From Gnetum montanum (taxonomy: Eukaryota > Streptophyta > Gnetopsida > Gnetales > Gnetaceae), in assembly GCA_015680685.1 (NCBI GenBank), contig MNCI01035238.1, positions 352,802 to 416,801 on the forward strand: a stretch of 64,000 nucleotides of DNA. The letters are read 5' to 3'. Both the position numbers and the translations under genes were made by a program. This document shows positions 34,290-47,259 of this stretch, piece by piece; position 1 is the first letter of the stretch; every line of letters begins with the position of its first letter. Below the pieces are notes generated by a model, which was given only the letters and a program-made list of their open reading frames with translations, did no database searches and had not been told where the DNA came from.

Positions 34290-36430
34290 CTATGAATATT
34301 AATCTAGGTCAACCTTCCACATCAATGTCTAACACATTTGATACCACAATCCAGCCAAAGCATGCCGCACTAAGCCACGAACAATATAATTTTTTTTGTG
34401 CCAAAATCCAAGTAGGAATACCAGTGGATTACCTTGATTTGGAGGCAAAATAGGACTATGAACAAGTTCATCAAAACGAACGGGAGTACAAGCCCTCCTT
34501 GTTTAACATAATCCCACTCACGGAGTCCTACCACTAGTTGTTGTCCCTGCTCATTCGTGCAAACAAGCATGATGCAAGGACAACCTACAAGGAAGCCTCA
34601 TAGAAGGAAGAAGATGAGTTTGAGGCCCACTTCGAGCATGAGAGCCCCCTCTACACCATCTTCCAACAACCACTCCCTAGTATAGCCCCTCCTCAATTCA
34701 ATCCACCCATCCTCTCTGAGCTGGTGACCGTGCTAATTTAGCCTTCCTCGAAAGCAACTAATGCATTTTCCCAACACTATGCTCATGCAAGGGCCACCTC
34801 TCAGCTCCAAACAACTCAGGCATCCTACATCCTACCTATCTCATTGACATCTACAGTGTCTATCCAACCCACTCATGTGTGGCCTACTTCGATCACCACA
34901 CCCATCGCTCACTCGTCTACTACGATGTTAAACTGGCAACAACTATCTGCTATGATGTTAAACTGGCAAGGCCCATCCACTACGATGTTAAATTGGCAAA
35001 CTCCACAACCAACAATTCTACCGTATGTTATGTAACCAACCCAAGTCCAACTAATGCAATTGGCTAGCACATCCCCAAGCTTGGATTAGGCATTCTAGCT
35101 AATCCAAAGCTTGACGGAGGAGATCAACCAACTTAAGGCTACCTCCTCTGACACCATCAAGGTGGTGAACTTCTACCAAGATTATCTCATAAGTCCTATG
35201 GTACCACCTCTAACTCTCCCAACTAGGGTCCAACTACCACAATTCACCAAGTATAATGGTGAAGAGGACCCTAATGGAGACTTGGTCACATTTTGATCTG
35301 AGTGCCTACTCTTTCAAGCCTAGCCACATGCCATCATGTGTGCATTCCCCATGTCACTCACCAACAAGGCCTTAGACTAGTATCACATGCTACCTAAGGC
35401 CTCAATCTCCTCTTTGGAGGATCTCATAAGCAAGTTTGTGACATGCGTTAGGTACAACCTAAAGCCTGAAGTAACCCTCGACCAGCTGATGTAAGTTAAG
35501 CAACGACCTCTAGAACCCATGTCAAAATTCCTTCAATGTTGGAATGCTACATTGAGTGAAATGCATGAACCCCTAGTAGAGACACATCTACTGGCCATCT
35601 TCAAAGGTGTAGTGAATGACTTCATCAAGTCCAAATTGTATTATCTATCCCTAAAGTCTCTTAGCCAAGCCTTTTCCCAAACAAAAGGCATAGAGGAAGC
35701 AGTGCAAGATAGGAATGACCTGGCTTATGTGGCCTAAAGAAACAAACATGCTCCCAAGAAAAACACAATAGTATCAATAGTGGCTGTAAGCACAAAAGCA
35801 ACCAACTGGGACTTAACAACTAAGCAGCCCAAAGCCCCAGTTGACAAAATCACCAACTTTGGTGCCATCACCTACATCAATAGGGGCCACCCCAAGGCCC
35901 AACTTTTAGTGCAAGGACGACTCAAAGTATACACCACTATCAATGAAACCCTTTGAACTATTTGAGAAACTCCTAAAAGTTGGGCAAATCCAACACAAAC
36001 ACGTATCGATGATTACCCGCCAAAAACATGATAGGTACTGCAAACTACTAAGGAACCCCACATTAGAGGTACCAAACGAGCCCCTAGTCCCACAACATTT
36101 TAAATTGAACCAATACTATCATTACCATTAATTGGCTGGTCATAGTATGGAAAACTATTGTGCTTTGTAGGATGACATGCAAAGAATGATAGAATGGGGC
36201 CAATTGGTGTTGGACACAGTGAGCCAATCCAATGTAGACGATGCTTCCTATGTCATAAACTCCATTAGCATAGGTGGCAAGCCCAAACCTGTGCAACAAC
36301 CTTTTGTGATCTGTGTGCCTCCTAACAAGGCAAGGATCCCCTCAGCCTTCATAAGCAAGAGGCCTCCCTTTGTTATCAAAGTGCCACCTCAGGCACCCAC
36401 AACACCCTTTGTGGTCAAGGTTCCATAGTA
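34290..36430 (+). pseudogene. gag: gag pseudogene of the gag-protease element
   Basis: ATG 34292 starts MNINLGQPSTSMSNTF. A repeat MLNWQ occurs three times (34925-35000) and again at 36441. The capsid-like domain at 35170-35735 has VQLPQFTKYNGEEDP, then ISSLEDLISKFVT and MSKFLQCWNATLSEM, matching the retrotransposon gag domain (P.F.G..DP.....F...). Late motifs 'PFVIKVP' repeat at least four times near 36300-36560. Several stops interrupt it. It would form the virus-like particle shell. Confidence 0.75.
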
Positions 36431-37513
36431 ATCATCCGCTAAGATGTTAAATTGGCATGACGTAGCAACAACAACCACTAAGAAACCTTTTGTCATCAAG
36501 GTGCCACAATGAGTTGGTCGCACAACAACTCCTAAACTACCCTTTGTTATAAGGATGCCACAACGTGATGGCCCCTCACCTACCTGAAGCCCAACAGTGG
36601 GCAATATCTTAGTCCCTCCTCCTTCAACGGATAATCCCATTAGTGCCAAATGGTAGTGCAAGAGGATGAATGAGTGTCTCGCAACCCCCATGGCTAAAGC
36701 AAAGGCTATAATCAACAAGCAACAACCAAACACTAGGGCCCCTACCCCCAAGAAGGCCAAGCAAACTAAGCCCAAGTCCCCTCCATGAGAGATCTATCTC
36801 TCAAGCCACATGGAGGAAATCAAGGCCAACACAACAGCCAATGACAATGACTTCATAGTTGCACTAACCCAGATGAAATAAACACTCAAGCAAAAGAACA
36901 CAATGTTGAGCTTGTACAACCTGGTCATAACCTCATCTTCTCATTAACAAGCATTAGCCTAGATCTTGTCCTCCATTCCTATTATGGAGGAAATCCCTAC
37001 AAATGATACATCCATCCGTGCAACAATGTTTTTCCTTACACCATAAGAATCGAGTTCAACATCCCTAGTGTTTCACAACAATGCAGTCAAATTCAATCCC
37101 AAACGAGGGGAGGTCACTACAGCTCCACTATCCATTAGCATATGTGTTGGGCAGTGTATCATCTACAGAGTACATGTCGATGATTGTATAGCAACAAACG
37201 TAGTCCTGTACTCCATCATTGACAAGCTAGGCCTGGTGGACGAAATGAGGCCAACCAAAACCATGTGTCTAAAATCCTTCAATGGATCATGTGTCACAGT
37301 CAGGGGTACAATCAACTTAGCCTTTGTGGTAGGAGAGAAATTCCCCCTAGTGGAGATTTCATTGTCATAGAGGAGATGCGAGGTTTCAACATGATTCTAG
37401 GTAGGCCTTGGCTAGCCCAACTAAGGGCCATCTCCTCTCCTATCCACCAAGAAATCCACCTTCCATATGAAGGTGGTCAAGTTATCATCCATGGTGATAA
37501 TGCTTCCTCTTAG
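36431..37513 (+). pseudogene. Gag-protease linker and retropepsin pseudogene
   Basis: At 37068 a frame opens KFNPKRGEV, ISICVGQCIIYRVHVDDCIA, IDKLGL, MCLKSFNGS. The D-D-C-I-A box replaces the catalytic D-S/T-G. After a frameshift near 37365 it continues IVIEEMRGFNMILGRPWL, the conserved I-L-G-R-P-W end of gypsy proteases. Basic linkers precede it (KAKQTKPKS, about 36750). Gypsy proteases with HVDDG/C are typical of the Tat branch. No RT motif was found after it. Confidence 0.75.
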
Positions 37514-39599
37514 ACTATCCACAACATGGACATCATGCAAGTTTCGAAAGAAGAGTTTCTTGGTGGTACACCTACAACAACCAATGTAGCGCCTAAGGCT
37601 AACACACATAAACAAGTGGTTGAAGCAAATAGCCTCCTAGAGGATCCTAAGCCTTGCACATCCCCTAATCCACACCTGATTAGGAAGCAACTATGTGATC
37701 AAGAATTTTCTTGGCCAAAAACACGTTAAGCACCAGCTCATCCCTTGTCTCCATTGGGCATGCATTTTTGGTTTTTTCTTGGGTTGCATTTGTTCATGCA
37801 TTTACATTTCACCTACTTGCCTAGTTTACACACTACTTTGCTTTGTTTACGCATTTCTACTTTGTTTACACATCCATCTACTTAGCTTATGCATTGCATT
37901 TGAAAAAAGCCAAAAACATATGGCCCGAAAAGGCCTTAAACTAACCTGCAGCCTAGAACAGCCTAAAACTATCACTTTTTGCATTGATTTTCTTTTATTC
38001 ATACACTTTAAATCTATTTATGATAGGTGTTGCTTGGTGTTTTCTTTTTAGTTGATTTTTGTAGGATCTTGTAGGCACACAACATGACTACGCATGTAGC
38101 ATCACACCTTACACAAGCAAGGTAAGCACTAGTCTACTATGACTATAAAATGGCATAGATAGTCCACTATGACTATAAATTGGCATAGCTCATCCTTGGG
38201 TCATGATGTTAAACTGGCAGAATAGCTTGTCCTTGGGTTATGACATTAAACTAGCATAACAAATCGTCCTTGGGTCATGATGTTAAACTAGCACAACATC
38301 CACTCTCTACTACAACATTAAACTAGCATCCAATAATCTGCTAGGACTATAAACTAGCACATCACTGTTTGCCAAAACCTTAAACTGGGTTCACAGTCTA
38401 CCAGGACTTTAAACTGGAATGTTGCTGATCTGATTCAAATACTTGCCATTGGTGAAACCTTGGGGACACTTGTAGCATCATAGCCTCTCATCATTTTTCT
38501 AATTTTTCAGAGCACCTACCATTAATGTGGCTTTCAAAGGACTCATAGCTTCGTTGCCTTGGCACCTTCACTGGCTTCTCAAGCACTTGCAACTAACACA
38601 AAATTTGGCACATTTATAGCATCTTTGCATCTAGCACATGCAACATCTTCACATCAGGCATTTACACTTACATGTCATATTATGTGGCTTTCTTGTCTTC
38701 TTGGAGTTGTGTTTGTAGGACGAAGCCTTAGAGGCAGTCGTGCAAAGAGGCATCTCATCGCAACAACAAGTTACCATGTTGCTCTGATGTGCATGATTGA
38801 ACTAGTTAAGCCACTCAAGAGTGCACATCCTCCCTCATCCTTGTTACAGCCTATGCATATCCACTCCTTCATCCCAATATCCTCTCATCCCCCACATACT
38901 CATGATTACACATCCTTCGGATGCCTACACACTGTGATGCATATGATATTCTTTTTACATCAACTATAGAACCCATGGTCGATGTAACAAAACTTGTCCT
39001 ATTGGAAGCCTCTGTTGCATGGTGAAGGCCTCAGAAGATGTAACAAAACTCATCCGCAGGAGGAAACACCTATCCTATAGACGCAATATGATCACATCAA
39101 AACAAAGCCCATCTACTTGGTGGCCAACTTGCAACTAGTATTTAGTAGTAAGCTGAACCCAATGGAGGTTCACCTTGTAGCACAAAAGAAAAGAATGTGA
39201 AAAAGCACATCCCCAAGAAAATTGACAACACTACAGCTTCGCAATTGGCCTAGCCTTAGATTGAATTTGACACTCTAATAAGCACTCTGATGAGAGGTTA
39301 ACGTTTTAAAGGTGAACCACTTCATGCCACGGTCATTGTCAGCCATGCTAAATCTACATCTTACATCATGATCCACTATTTGCATTTCATTCCCATAGTT
39401 CAAATTTCATCTCTCTAGCATTGCCTATACCCCTTATCCCTCAACATAACCTTATTCCCATACTACTTTTGAGCATGGTAAAATGACATCTGATCTTGTA
39501 CAGACGAGTGATGTTGGTGACATGTCTACTGTGGTGTTTTGTAATTCTTTGTCAACGTCTCTCAGGCCACTCCTCTAGATGTCAACAAAGAAGGACCAT
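37514..39599 (+). other. Post-protease region lacking pol, with repeat block
   Basis: No RT, RNase H or integrase motif was found in the three forward frames. It contains pyrimidine-rich repeats of 'tttacacatt' type (37790-37890), a ~40-base repeat block (38130-38420), and a purine-rich 'caaagaaggac' next to the 3' LTR at about 39585 that could serve as polypurine tract. Confidence 0.6.
38130..38420 (+). repeat. Repeats of 'gatgttaaactggca' type
   Basis: Seven or more imperfect units, each ending (g/a)-tt-aaact-(g/a)-gca, lie in non-coding DNA. The same word occurs in frame in gag at 34925-35000 and 36441, where it encodes MLNWQ/MLNWH. Confidence 0.75.
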
Positions 39600-40955
39600 T
39601 GAAACACCACAAAATTTTGGGTCTCAGCATCGTGACTGCAAATATGGCTAAGTGTCAAAATGGTGGCACTTTGTGAATATTTTTCCAAGTTTTGAGTGTA
39701 GTTAGCTCCAACTACCAGATTTGCACAATTTTTCTAAGTGTTAGAATGCTGGCACTTTCTGCAGATTCACATGTCACCTTGTCATGCTGCATAGCATAAC
39801 ACCATGTCTAATGCAGCGTAGCACCCTGTCACACTGCGTAGCATAGCACCATGTCTACTACAGCATAGCACCTTATTATGTTGTGTAGCATAGCACCATG
39901 TCTACTACAGCATAGCACCCTGTCATCCTACATAGTGTGGCACCATGTCTACTACAGCATAGCACCCTATCATGCTATGTAGCGTAGCACCATGTCTACT
40001 ACAAGGTAGCACCCTATCACACTACGTAACATAGCACCATGTCTACTGCAACGTAGCACCATGTCTATTGCAGCATATCACCTTGTTTATTGTAGTATAG
40101 CACCTTGTCCAGCGTTGCAGCCAGTGTCACGTGTCCCCCACATAATATGGGATGAGTGTGGTCCCACCCACTGCACTGCCATATGGCACTTGATCTACAT
40201 TTTGGGCTAACCCTAGCCCTATAAATGTCCCTGCATGCTTTTTTGAAGAGGAGGAGGAGGGTTGACATTCATTTCTCACTAGTAAAGCAGTTGGCACTTC
40301 CATTTTGGCATTTGGCACTTTGGCATCTTGGCACTTAGCTTCGTGGGTGAATGAGACCCAGAGCACAGTACACCAATAGAGAGGCATAGCTACATCAGAT
40401 GGTACACTATAGCCCCATTGCAACCGTGTAGAAGATTGCATGGTACACTGTGGCTACCAACCCAGCAGGCACAATTCAACATAGTGAGCACCACACTTCA
40501 CACCTTGACACTAGTGAGGTTGTTACTATGCTCCCACTACACCTATTGTACACTATGTATCCATTTGTGAATTAGCTATGCTCCCTCTTTTGGGGTGGTG
40601 CACTACTATTCTCAAACTCTGTTGCATTTCTCAAGCATTTCTCTTTGGCATTTAGCGCAACACTTGTATTTTCTCACTTTTATCATACAGGTTTGCATGC
40701 TCACATCATGTTTCTTAGGCCGGGACACCCTACTACACTCTAGCTAAGCTGGACCCAATGCCTGTGTGTAACGTAGTATAAACTCTTCTTGCACATAACT
40801 GTTTTAACACCACGTAAGTCCCTGTTTGATTGAAAAGACTATTTAGGGCACCCCATTTCCATTTTCTCCAACATTGCCTTCTCGCGGATTCAGGGTTAGG
40901 CTATATGCCTAGTGACCTCTCAGTGTTCTAGCCACTGATGTTTTCAAATGTTACA
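39600..40955 (+). repeat. 3' LTR of the gag-protease element (1356 bp)
   Basis: Counterpart of 32300-33683. The minisatellite lies at about 39788-40115 and TATA at about 40219 (ccctataaatgtccc). It ends 'ttttcaaatgttaca'. Confidence 0.87.
39788..40115 (+). repeat. Minisatellite in 3' LTR, ~47-base unit
   Basis: The units are the same as at 32490 but the order of variants differs, so units were gained, lost or converted after insertion. Confidence 0.82.
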
Positions 40956-43900
40956 GATACTAATTTCTGAACAAGTAATTAAGATAAAAACATACCACAT
41001 GTACGCATTCGTGAGTCTGTGGCTTTAGGCTAGAATTGGATCATATGACTTTTACAACCTCTAGTAAAAGTGTATCAAGGTGGTGATTTGGCCTTTGTTC
41101 AAGATATTTTCAGAATATAATATCTTCATATAATAAATCATCATGCTTATTACAAGTTTTCTTAGAAAATAATACAAATTGATAACTTAAAATGGGATCC
41201 ATGATAGATGGAGTACAAATGCAAAGAAATACCCTTAATATTTTGCTAAAATATTACAAATATTCTAAAGTTCGCTATAAGCTCATCATTAAAATACTTT
41301 TATTTATGAGGCTATGAGCTCAATTTTTAATTGTGCATACAATTGGAAATTCAATTAGTAGACTCATTCTATGTTAAAAGAATTTTCAAGTTTTACAAAC
41401 CATAATCCTTCCTGGTCTTATATTGTGAATATTCATAGTATTCTTGATTGGTCATATTCTAAAAGTTGAACTTTTATTGGCCTAAAAGCTATTATTGATA
41501 GAGAGTCATCACTCTAGGTTATCTTTACTATCTTAACTAATATCATACCAACAATACATTAAAAATTTTAAACTGATAAAAGTTGTGAAATCTCAATTAC
41601 AAAATAGAATAAACATTAATTTTTAGTGTAAATATAAATAGCATAAATTGACTAGGCCAAACCAATTCAAATTTTAAATCTATAAAGAAAAATATAATCT
41701 TTGATTGAATCTTTTCATTTGATTCCATGAGTTGTCTTGAACCATTTCTCAAATAATTGAATACTTACACCTCTATTATCTCAAACTTCATAAGCATAGG
41801 AGATCTTGAACATGAAAAGGTAATTTTGAGCTCCTAGAGTCTTGTGCACTTTAAGAGTTATGATGGTATAAAAAGCTCATAAACTATGACAATAATCTTC
41901 CAATAGTAACAAATCCTCATCATGATGAGACCTATCTTCAATTATACTTTAATTGAGGGATTATGAAAGATCAATTATCATTTGTAGCTTCTTTCTTCAT
42001 CTATTTTTTGGTTGATTAGTTTGTCTAGTGTTTTTTTTTTAATATTTAATGAGCTCAACTCTTTTATTGGATTTTCATTCTTTCTCTTCCTCTAAGCCAT
42101 CCTTTGTAGATTCCTTCTAAATTCCTCTTTTTTAATCATCATGGATTGAGTTATCATAATCATTTTCTTCTTAACTACAACATCATCAAAGCTAACTACT
42201 TGCAAATCATCATTGTATATAACCTTGGTAGTGGTTAAGAAAAGCATGGTTAACAAACAAGGTTAAAGCTTATGAGAAGCTTCCATAGAATGTGACAATT
42301 TACCAATAGTTATTATTAGGGTCTTGAATCTAAATCATGGACTTCTTCCATCTAAAACTTTAATCATAGCTCGTTGAAAGTTTAACATTGCCAATCTCAC
42401 CTAACTATAATTTTTTCCTCATTAGTTTTCAAAGAATAAAGATTTTAATGTAGGCCATGAAATTTAGTTTCAATGGTCAAAATAATGCTCACCAATGAAA
42501 TAAATCATAATCAAACTACTATATGGTTTTTCAATAGTTTTCTATATATTCTTGAGAGAAAAATTAACTTGTAAACCACTTGTCCTTTGAGAATGGCATC
42601 AAAAATCAAGTGTTTCCTTGTTTTTGCTTGAACCCCTCAAGTGCTTCTTCTCTTCTACATCATCCCTCCAACTTGCAACTTGTGAGGTGCTCATACTATC
42701 CATTTCAATCAATTCCTTGCATAAATTACTCGCTCAAAATCATTTTGCACTTCAACTATAAATTCTAATCACTCTTTAAATTCTAATAGTGAAATATTCA
42801 AATGTATGATTTTGGCCAAAATTATGTATATTTATTATTCTTGTTATCACAGTTGTAGTTTTTAATATTCATGAGTTCATATTAATTCATATAGTGTTAT
42901 TTTTAGCACAACACATGAAATGTTTTCCTTTTACTATTATTTATTTGCCAACTTTGTGAGATGAATACAATAAGGATCTTTTGTCATTGATCTTTTTGAA
43001 TTGAGAAGATATTGAGCATAACTGCCCATGTTGCAAAAAATGTTTAGCAAAGGGATCTTCATGAATGAAATGACCCAATGTAACTACCTCATTTAGAGTT
43101 AAAGTAGTTCATGTTGAGTAGGCCATTTTGATACCACAACAATCTTCCATCAATTCATCTCTATGACAAAATCAATCCATAGTTCTTTCAACTTCATCAT
43201 ATTATTCCAAGCAATAACATAACTATAACCCAATAGAAGTGTATACTAAAATCATTATGAAGTGAAAAGGACAAAAGGATGTATTCAAGACCAAAATATG
43301 AATATTATCATGTTTAAAATTCACAAGTGAATAAGTGAACACGATATGCTAGGTATAAATTCATAAAAAAGAAGAGAGAGAGAATTAAACTCCTCATGAA
43401 TTTGCAAACATAAATGGAATGAGTTAAGAATATAGTGATTAAAGGGCATGTTAGAATATACTATCTTAAGTTAATGCACAATTGTTAACTTGGTAACTTA
43501 AGCCATCAACATTTACAAAAGGATTTAATAGTTTACCAAAGAGATGCAACCACTTACAAAGTATAAAGGAACCCAAGTCTACAATTCAAAAATATGCATA
43601 AGATAAGTTATAATAATGTGAACAAATAAGAATTAAGATAATATTAGAATAATAACCAAACACAAGTGATAGTAATCTAAAAGGATATGATGGTGATGGT
43701 TCATAGGACCACAAATTAAAGTAGTCCCAAGTACTAACAAATGGTATTTGAGGAAAGACATAGCATAAAGTGAAGATAAGTTAAAGTTTTAGATATGCTC
43801 AACACCAAAAGGAAGATTCATACATCATGGACAAGATGAAGAAGTTCAACACTATGATCTTTATGAAGGTATCACGAAAGGAGTAGCTACAAAGGCTACA
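40956..43900. other. Unassigned AT-rich region
   Basis: Stops are dense in all frames. No domain or paired LTR was recognised. On the minus strand a decayed reading frame between about 43170 and 42950 is slightly longer than chance but unidentified. Confidence 0.45.
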
Positions 43901-45120
43901 TGAGAAAGGGGAGACTACTGTTGAGGTAGTAGTCTATTAGATGTTTTTTATGACTAAATCAACTTAGTAGTGGATAATTGAAGGAGTCCAAAGTAACCTA
44001 GCCTACATAAGACCAAGAATATTAGTTATTAACCATCATCAAAACTATACTATAAGATCCCGATGCCAAGAGATGCTACAATAACATAAATGTTGTAACA
44101 TTGCTAGAGAAACATCATTGAAACATAAGAAATTCTTATGAACTTAACGTAGCCTGGTCCTAAGTAATAGCAAGCTCAAAGATGATGTTACAATTTACCA
44201 GAACCAAAAATTACACTTATTTAATACTATATATAATAGGTTATGATAAGTACTAATCTACAAACTAGATTCATGTTACTATATTTAGACTAAGAGAATT
44301 TATAAGTAGTTAGTAAGACTTATAATACTCACAATTGTAGAAAAGATTATGAAACACAATTATCTTAAAGTTTAGAATTGCATTCATACTTCTAACTAAT
44401 TTAGACCTTGATATATTAGAGTTGCTAAGTGTAAGCATAAAAACTAAACTCTAATATTCAAGGAGTGTTAATATCCATAAAACTAAAATTATGAATTATG
44501 GCACATATAATAAGATATATGATTTGATATATCACTGTGGAGAAACAAAAAATTTCATGCATTACTAATAATGATAAAGGATGTAGTTGTAGGCTAAAAG
44601 TTCAAAGTAATAACATGATCCCTCTACCAACCCACAAAAAACTTGAAGAATAAGTGTGTGTGTAAAACTATGTCTATACAATAGCCACTAAACTAAAAGA
44701 AACCTAGTGGTTAGAAAATGAGAATACCAAACCATTCAAAAGATGCATGGAAACATCTAACCTACTTATTAGTTCTAGTTCTAAGATAATAAAGCAAACA
44801 AAGAACTTTAAAAAGAACAGCTTACACTCTGACTATACAACAAAAGAAATTATTAAACATGGAGACCCAAGAACCAAAATAGAAAATTAAAAAGGAAACA
44901 TATCTAGACCATCTAAAAAGATAACACCTTCTAGTCTAGTTGAATATATGTCTCCAAATGATCGAAACCTAATTATCATCAATGTTAAATGTGATAACAA
45001 GAAAAAACTTAAATCATTAAAGATAATAAATGGAAAACTTATGGTGTATAATCAAGGAAATGTGTGGTCTATTTTCCAAATGCTTATCCATGAGTTTAGT
45101 CATGGGGGAGATGTTCCATC
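43901..45120 (+). mobile_element. Decayed gypsy internal region upstream of copy B tail
   Basis: At about 44555-44760 a series of words parallels the post-protease linker of the large element at 7895-8100 ('atgcat.a.taatgata', 'atctatacatagtagccac', 'aacctagtgg'). At 45090-45110 'ttagtcatgggggagatg' matches the post-pol motif at 11118. The RT-to-integrase interval is therefore missing. Confidence 0.45.
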
Positions 45121-45423
45121 TTGAATCAAGAATTGATAAGTATATTTTCATGTTTTATTTTACAATTTTTTATCATTTTCCTATTTCTTCAAAATTTTTT
45201 AATTCTTAATATGCTTTTCATTTCTTCTTATTTTTGTTTCTTTATAATTTTCTCTTTTCTTAAGTCATTTCCTTCATATTTTATGAATGATTATTATGTC
45301 TTTTTGTTAATAATGATATTTCTAGTCATGATCTGAAGTCAGCATCATTTCTTGGACTTTTGTCCTATGCTATCAAGATGATTGGGTAACTATTGTGTAA
45401 TGTAGCGAGACCACATCATCCAT

Positions 45424-47259
45424 TCCTCTAGTTTCTTTAAATAAAAGGTCTTTATCATGAAAATGATATGGTTCTTCTCACATGAAACTAAAATGAACTA
45501 CTAATCATTATGTCTTGAAGAAAGAGGGAAATACCAAGTGGTAATGGCAAAGGATGTGACATTAAGGGGAATTTTTGGATTCTCTTCTTGAATTCCTTGT
45601 GGTTTATGACTCGTCCAAGAATGTACCATCACTCCTAATTATCAACCAATAAATAGGAAGCATGTTTGTGCATGGTGTGGTTCTTGTGATGTAGAAAAAA
45701 AATTCACAATAACAACAATAAAAACAAAAATAAAAATACATAGGAATTCAAAGCATACCCCGTAGACACAATAATGGACTACAAGCACTAGTTATGGGGC
45801 TGGAAAGACATGTGACCCATGCCTGAAGACACCCCTCTTACTAAGGCCCTTTCTTCCTTCTTCTCTTTTCTTCTATTTTTAGAGTGATGTTCATTCTCTA
45901 TGGTTGTTGTGAGCTCATGATGGTTGGCAAGAAGGGACACATCAATTCAAGGCCACTACTAATGGTATGGACTTGGTTTGAAATTTGGACAAATAAGTGT
46001 GATGGTCATCTTACTCACAATTGACACAAGAACCTATTGTGGGCATGGTTAAGTGCCTTACATCCCAATCTTTACAATCCCTTCTCATCCCATTATTCAC
46101 CTCACTATTACATGCAATTGTGAGTCTAATGTTTTTGTATAGTATAGTATAGAATCCTTACCAAGGTAGTTGTGTGTTATTTGGAACAAAGGCATGATCT
46201 ACATTTAACTTCTAAGATGCCCATGAACATCTATAGAAGTGGTTATGCAAGGGAATTATAGTAGGAGCCTACTTTGGGGAGGATGCACTTGCATAACTTT
46301 TGTTGATCATGGCTTTGAATCAATCCTCACATATTCAAGGATATCATGGACTACTTCTCTAAATTAGCGATTACTTCTCATCAATTTCGATTAAGTTTAC
46401 TACTTTTTTATTAACTTATCCTCTAAATTCAATATATCTCGGTCATCTTATGAACCAAACCTCTAGTTTTAGTTGTTCGAAAATTTGTGAGCTCCCAAAG
46501 TTAAGCTCATTCATCATAGGTGCTAAGGATATAATTTTTGAAATTTAACTAACACCTTATTTTCAAACATTATGGCAACTAATAGTAATAATAATCAAAA
46601 TAACATGAACAACTTGATAATTTTAGTTGCCTCATAGCCTTGGAAACAATATTTTATAAATCACCTTGAGCCTAAATGCTGAATTTTTTCTATGTTTTAG
46701 TTAATCAAGGATCCAAAAAGAGTTAATCATCAAGGAAAAAAATATTATTATCAAACCAACATTTATTCTTTGGTGATTGTAGAGGATTCCAAAAGAGATG
46801 CCTAAGGTTAAGGGTCATTTGCAAGGGAAGGAAAAGAATCCAAGACAAGGACATGCCCATGGATAAGTAGCATATACAAGAATTAAAGCTCAAATATGAT
46901 ATGTTTGTTGAATCCATTGGACCATGAGATGAAATTTTAGTCCATCCTTCAAGAGATTTCTACATAAAAGAGAAGCATCAACATAATAATCAAGGTTAGA
47001 AAATCTGCCACCACTAGCAACAATAATAAGATTCATCTTCGATGAATCTTTTGAAGACCTCTACAATTTTGTAAACTTTAATATCTATCAAATCAATTAT
47101 TCCTTTTGTAATACATCTACTCAAATAAAATTATGTAATGCACAACTGTAATTTTATAATGTTTTCCAATCTAGTCTTGGTCACCCCACAATTTTTGTAA
47201 TGAAACTTTGTCTATTTATATATAACTCGAGGACAAGGTTTTAGTCAGTCGTGGGGGTA
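45424..47259 (+). mobile_element. 3' non-coding tail of a Ty3/gypsy element, copy B
   Basis: Parallel to 1-1818, more closely than to copy A at the start. It ends in a good polypurine tract 'cagtcgtgggggta' (47246-47259). A short basic frame MPKVKGHLQGKEK at about 46799 is the counterpart of that in copy D. Confidence 0.8.

Larger units (their letters stand above)
32300..40955 (+). mobile_element. Non-autonomous gag-protease LTR retrotransposon, 8.7 kb
   Basis: The LTRs (32300-33683 and 39600-40955) start TGAAA and end ACA. The target duplication is GACAC (32295-32299) against GATAC (40956-40960). Between them lie a primer-site-like sequence, a leader with tandem repeats, gag and an aspartic protease, and then 1.9 kb without RT, RNase H or integrase. 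The protease and gag style are Ty3/gypsy. The layout fits gag-only (TR-GAG-like) elements that depend on an autonomous relative. Confidence 0.85.

Noticed and set aside
36389-36775. 128-codon minus-strand frame
   Set aside because: Opposite the repetitive PFVIKVP part of gag; composition follows from the sense repeats.
37695-38051. 118-codon frame with many hydrophobic residues, membrane-protein-like
   Set aside because: Driven by pyrimidine-rich 'tttacacatt' repeats behind the protease; no start context or conserved motif.
38559-38969. 136-codon plus frame between protease and 3' LTR
   Set aside because: No similarity to RT, integrase or any known family; His/Ser/Leu-rich low complexity, likely chance in stop-poor DNA.
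43901-45120. Complete autonomous gypsy element ending at 48340
   Set aside because: No 5' LTR or pol domains could be found upstream; only short linker similarity is present.
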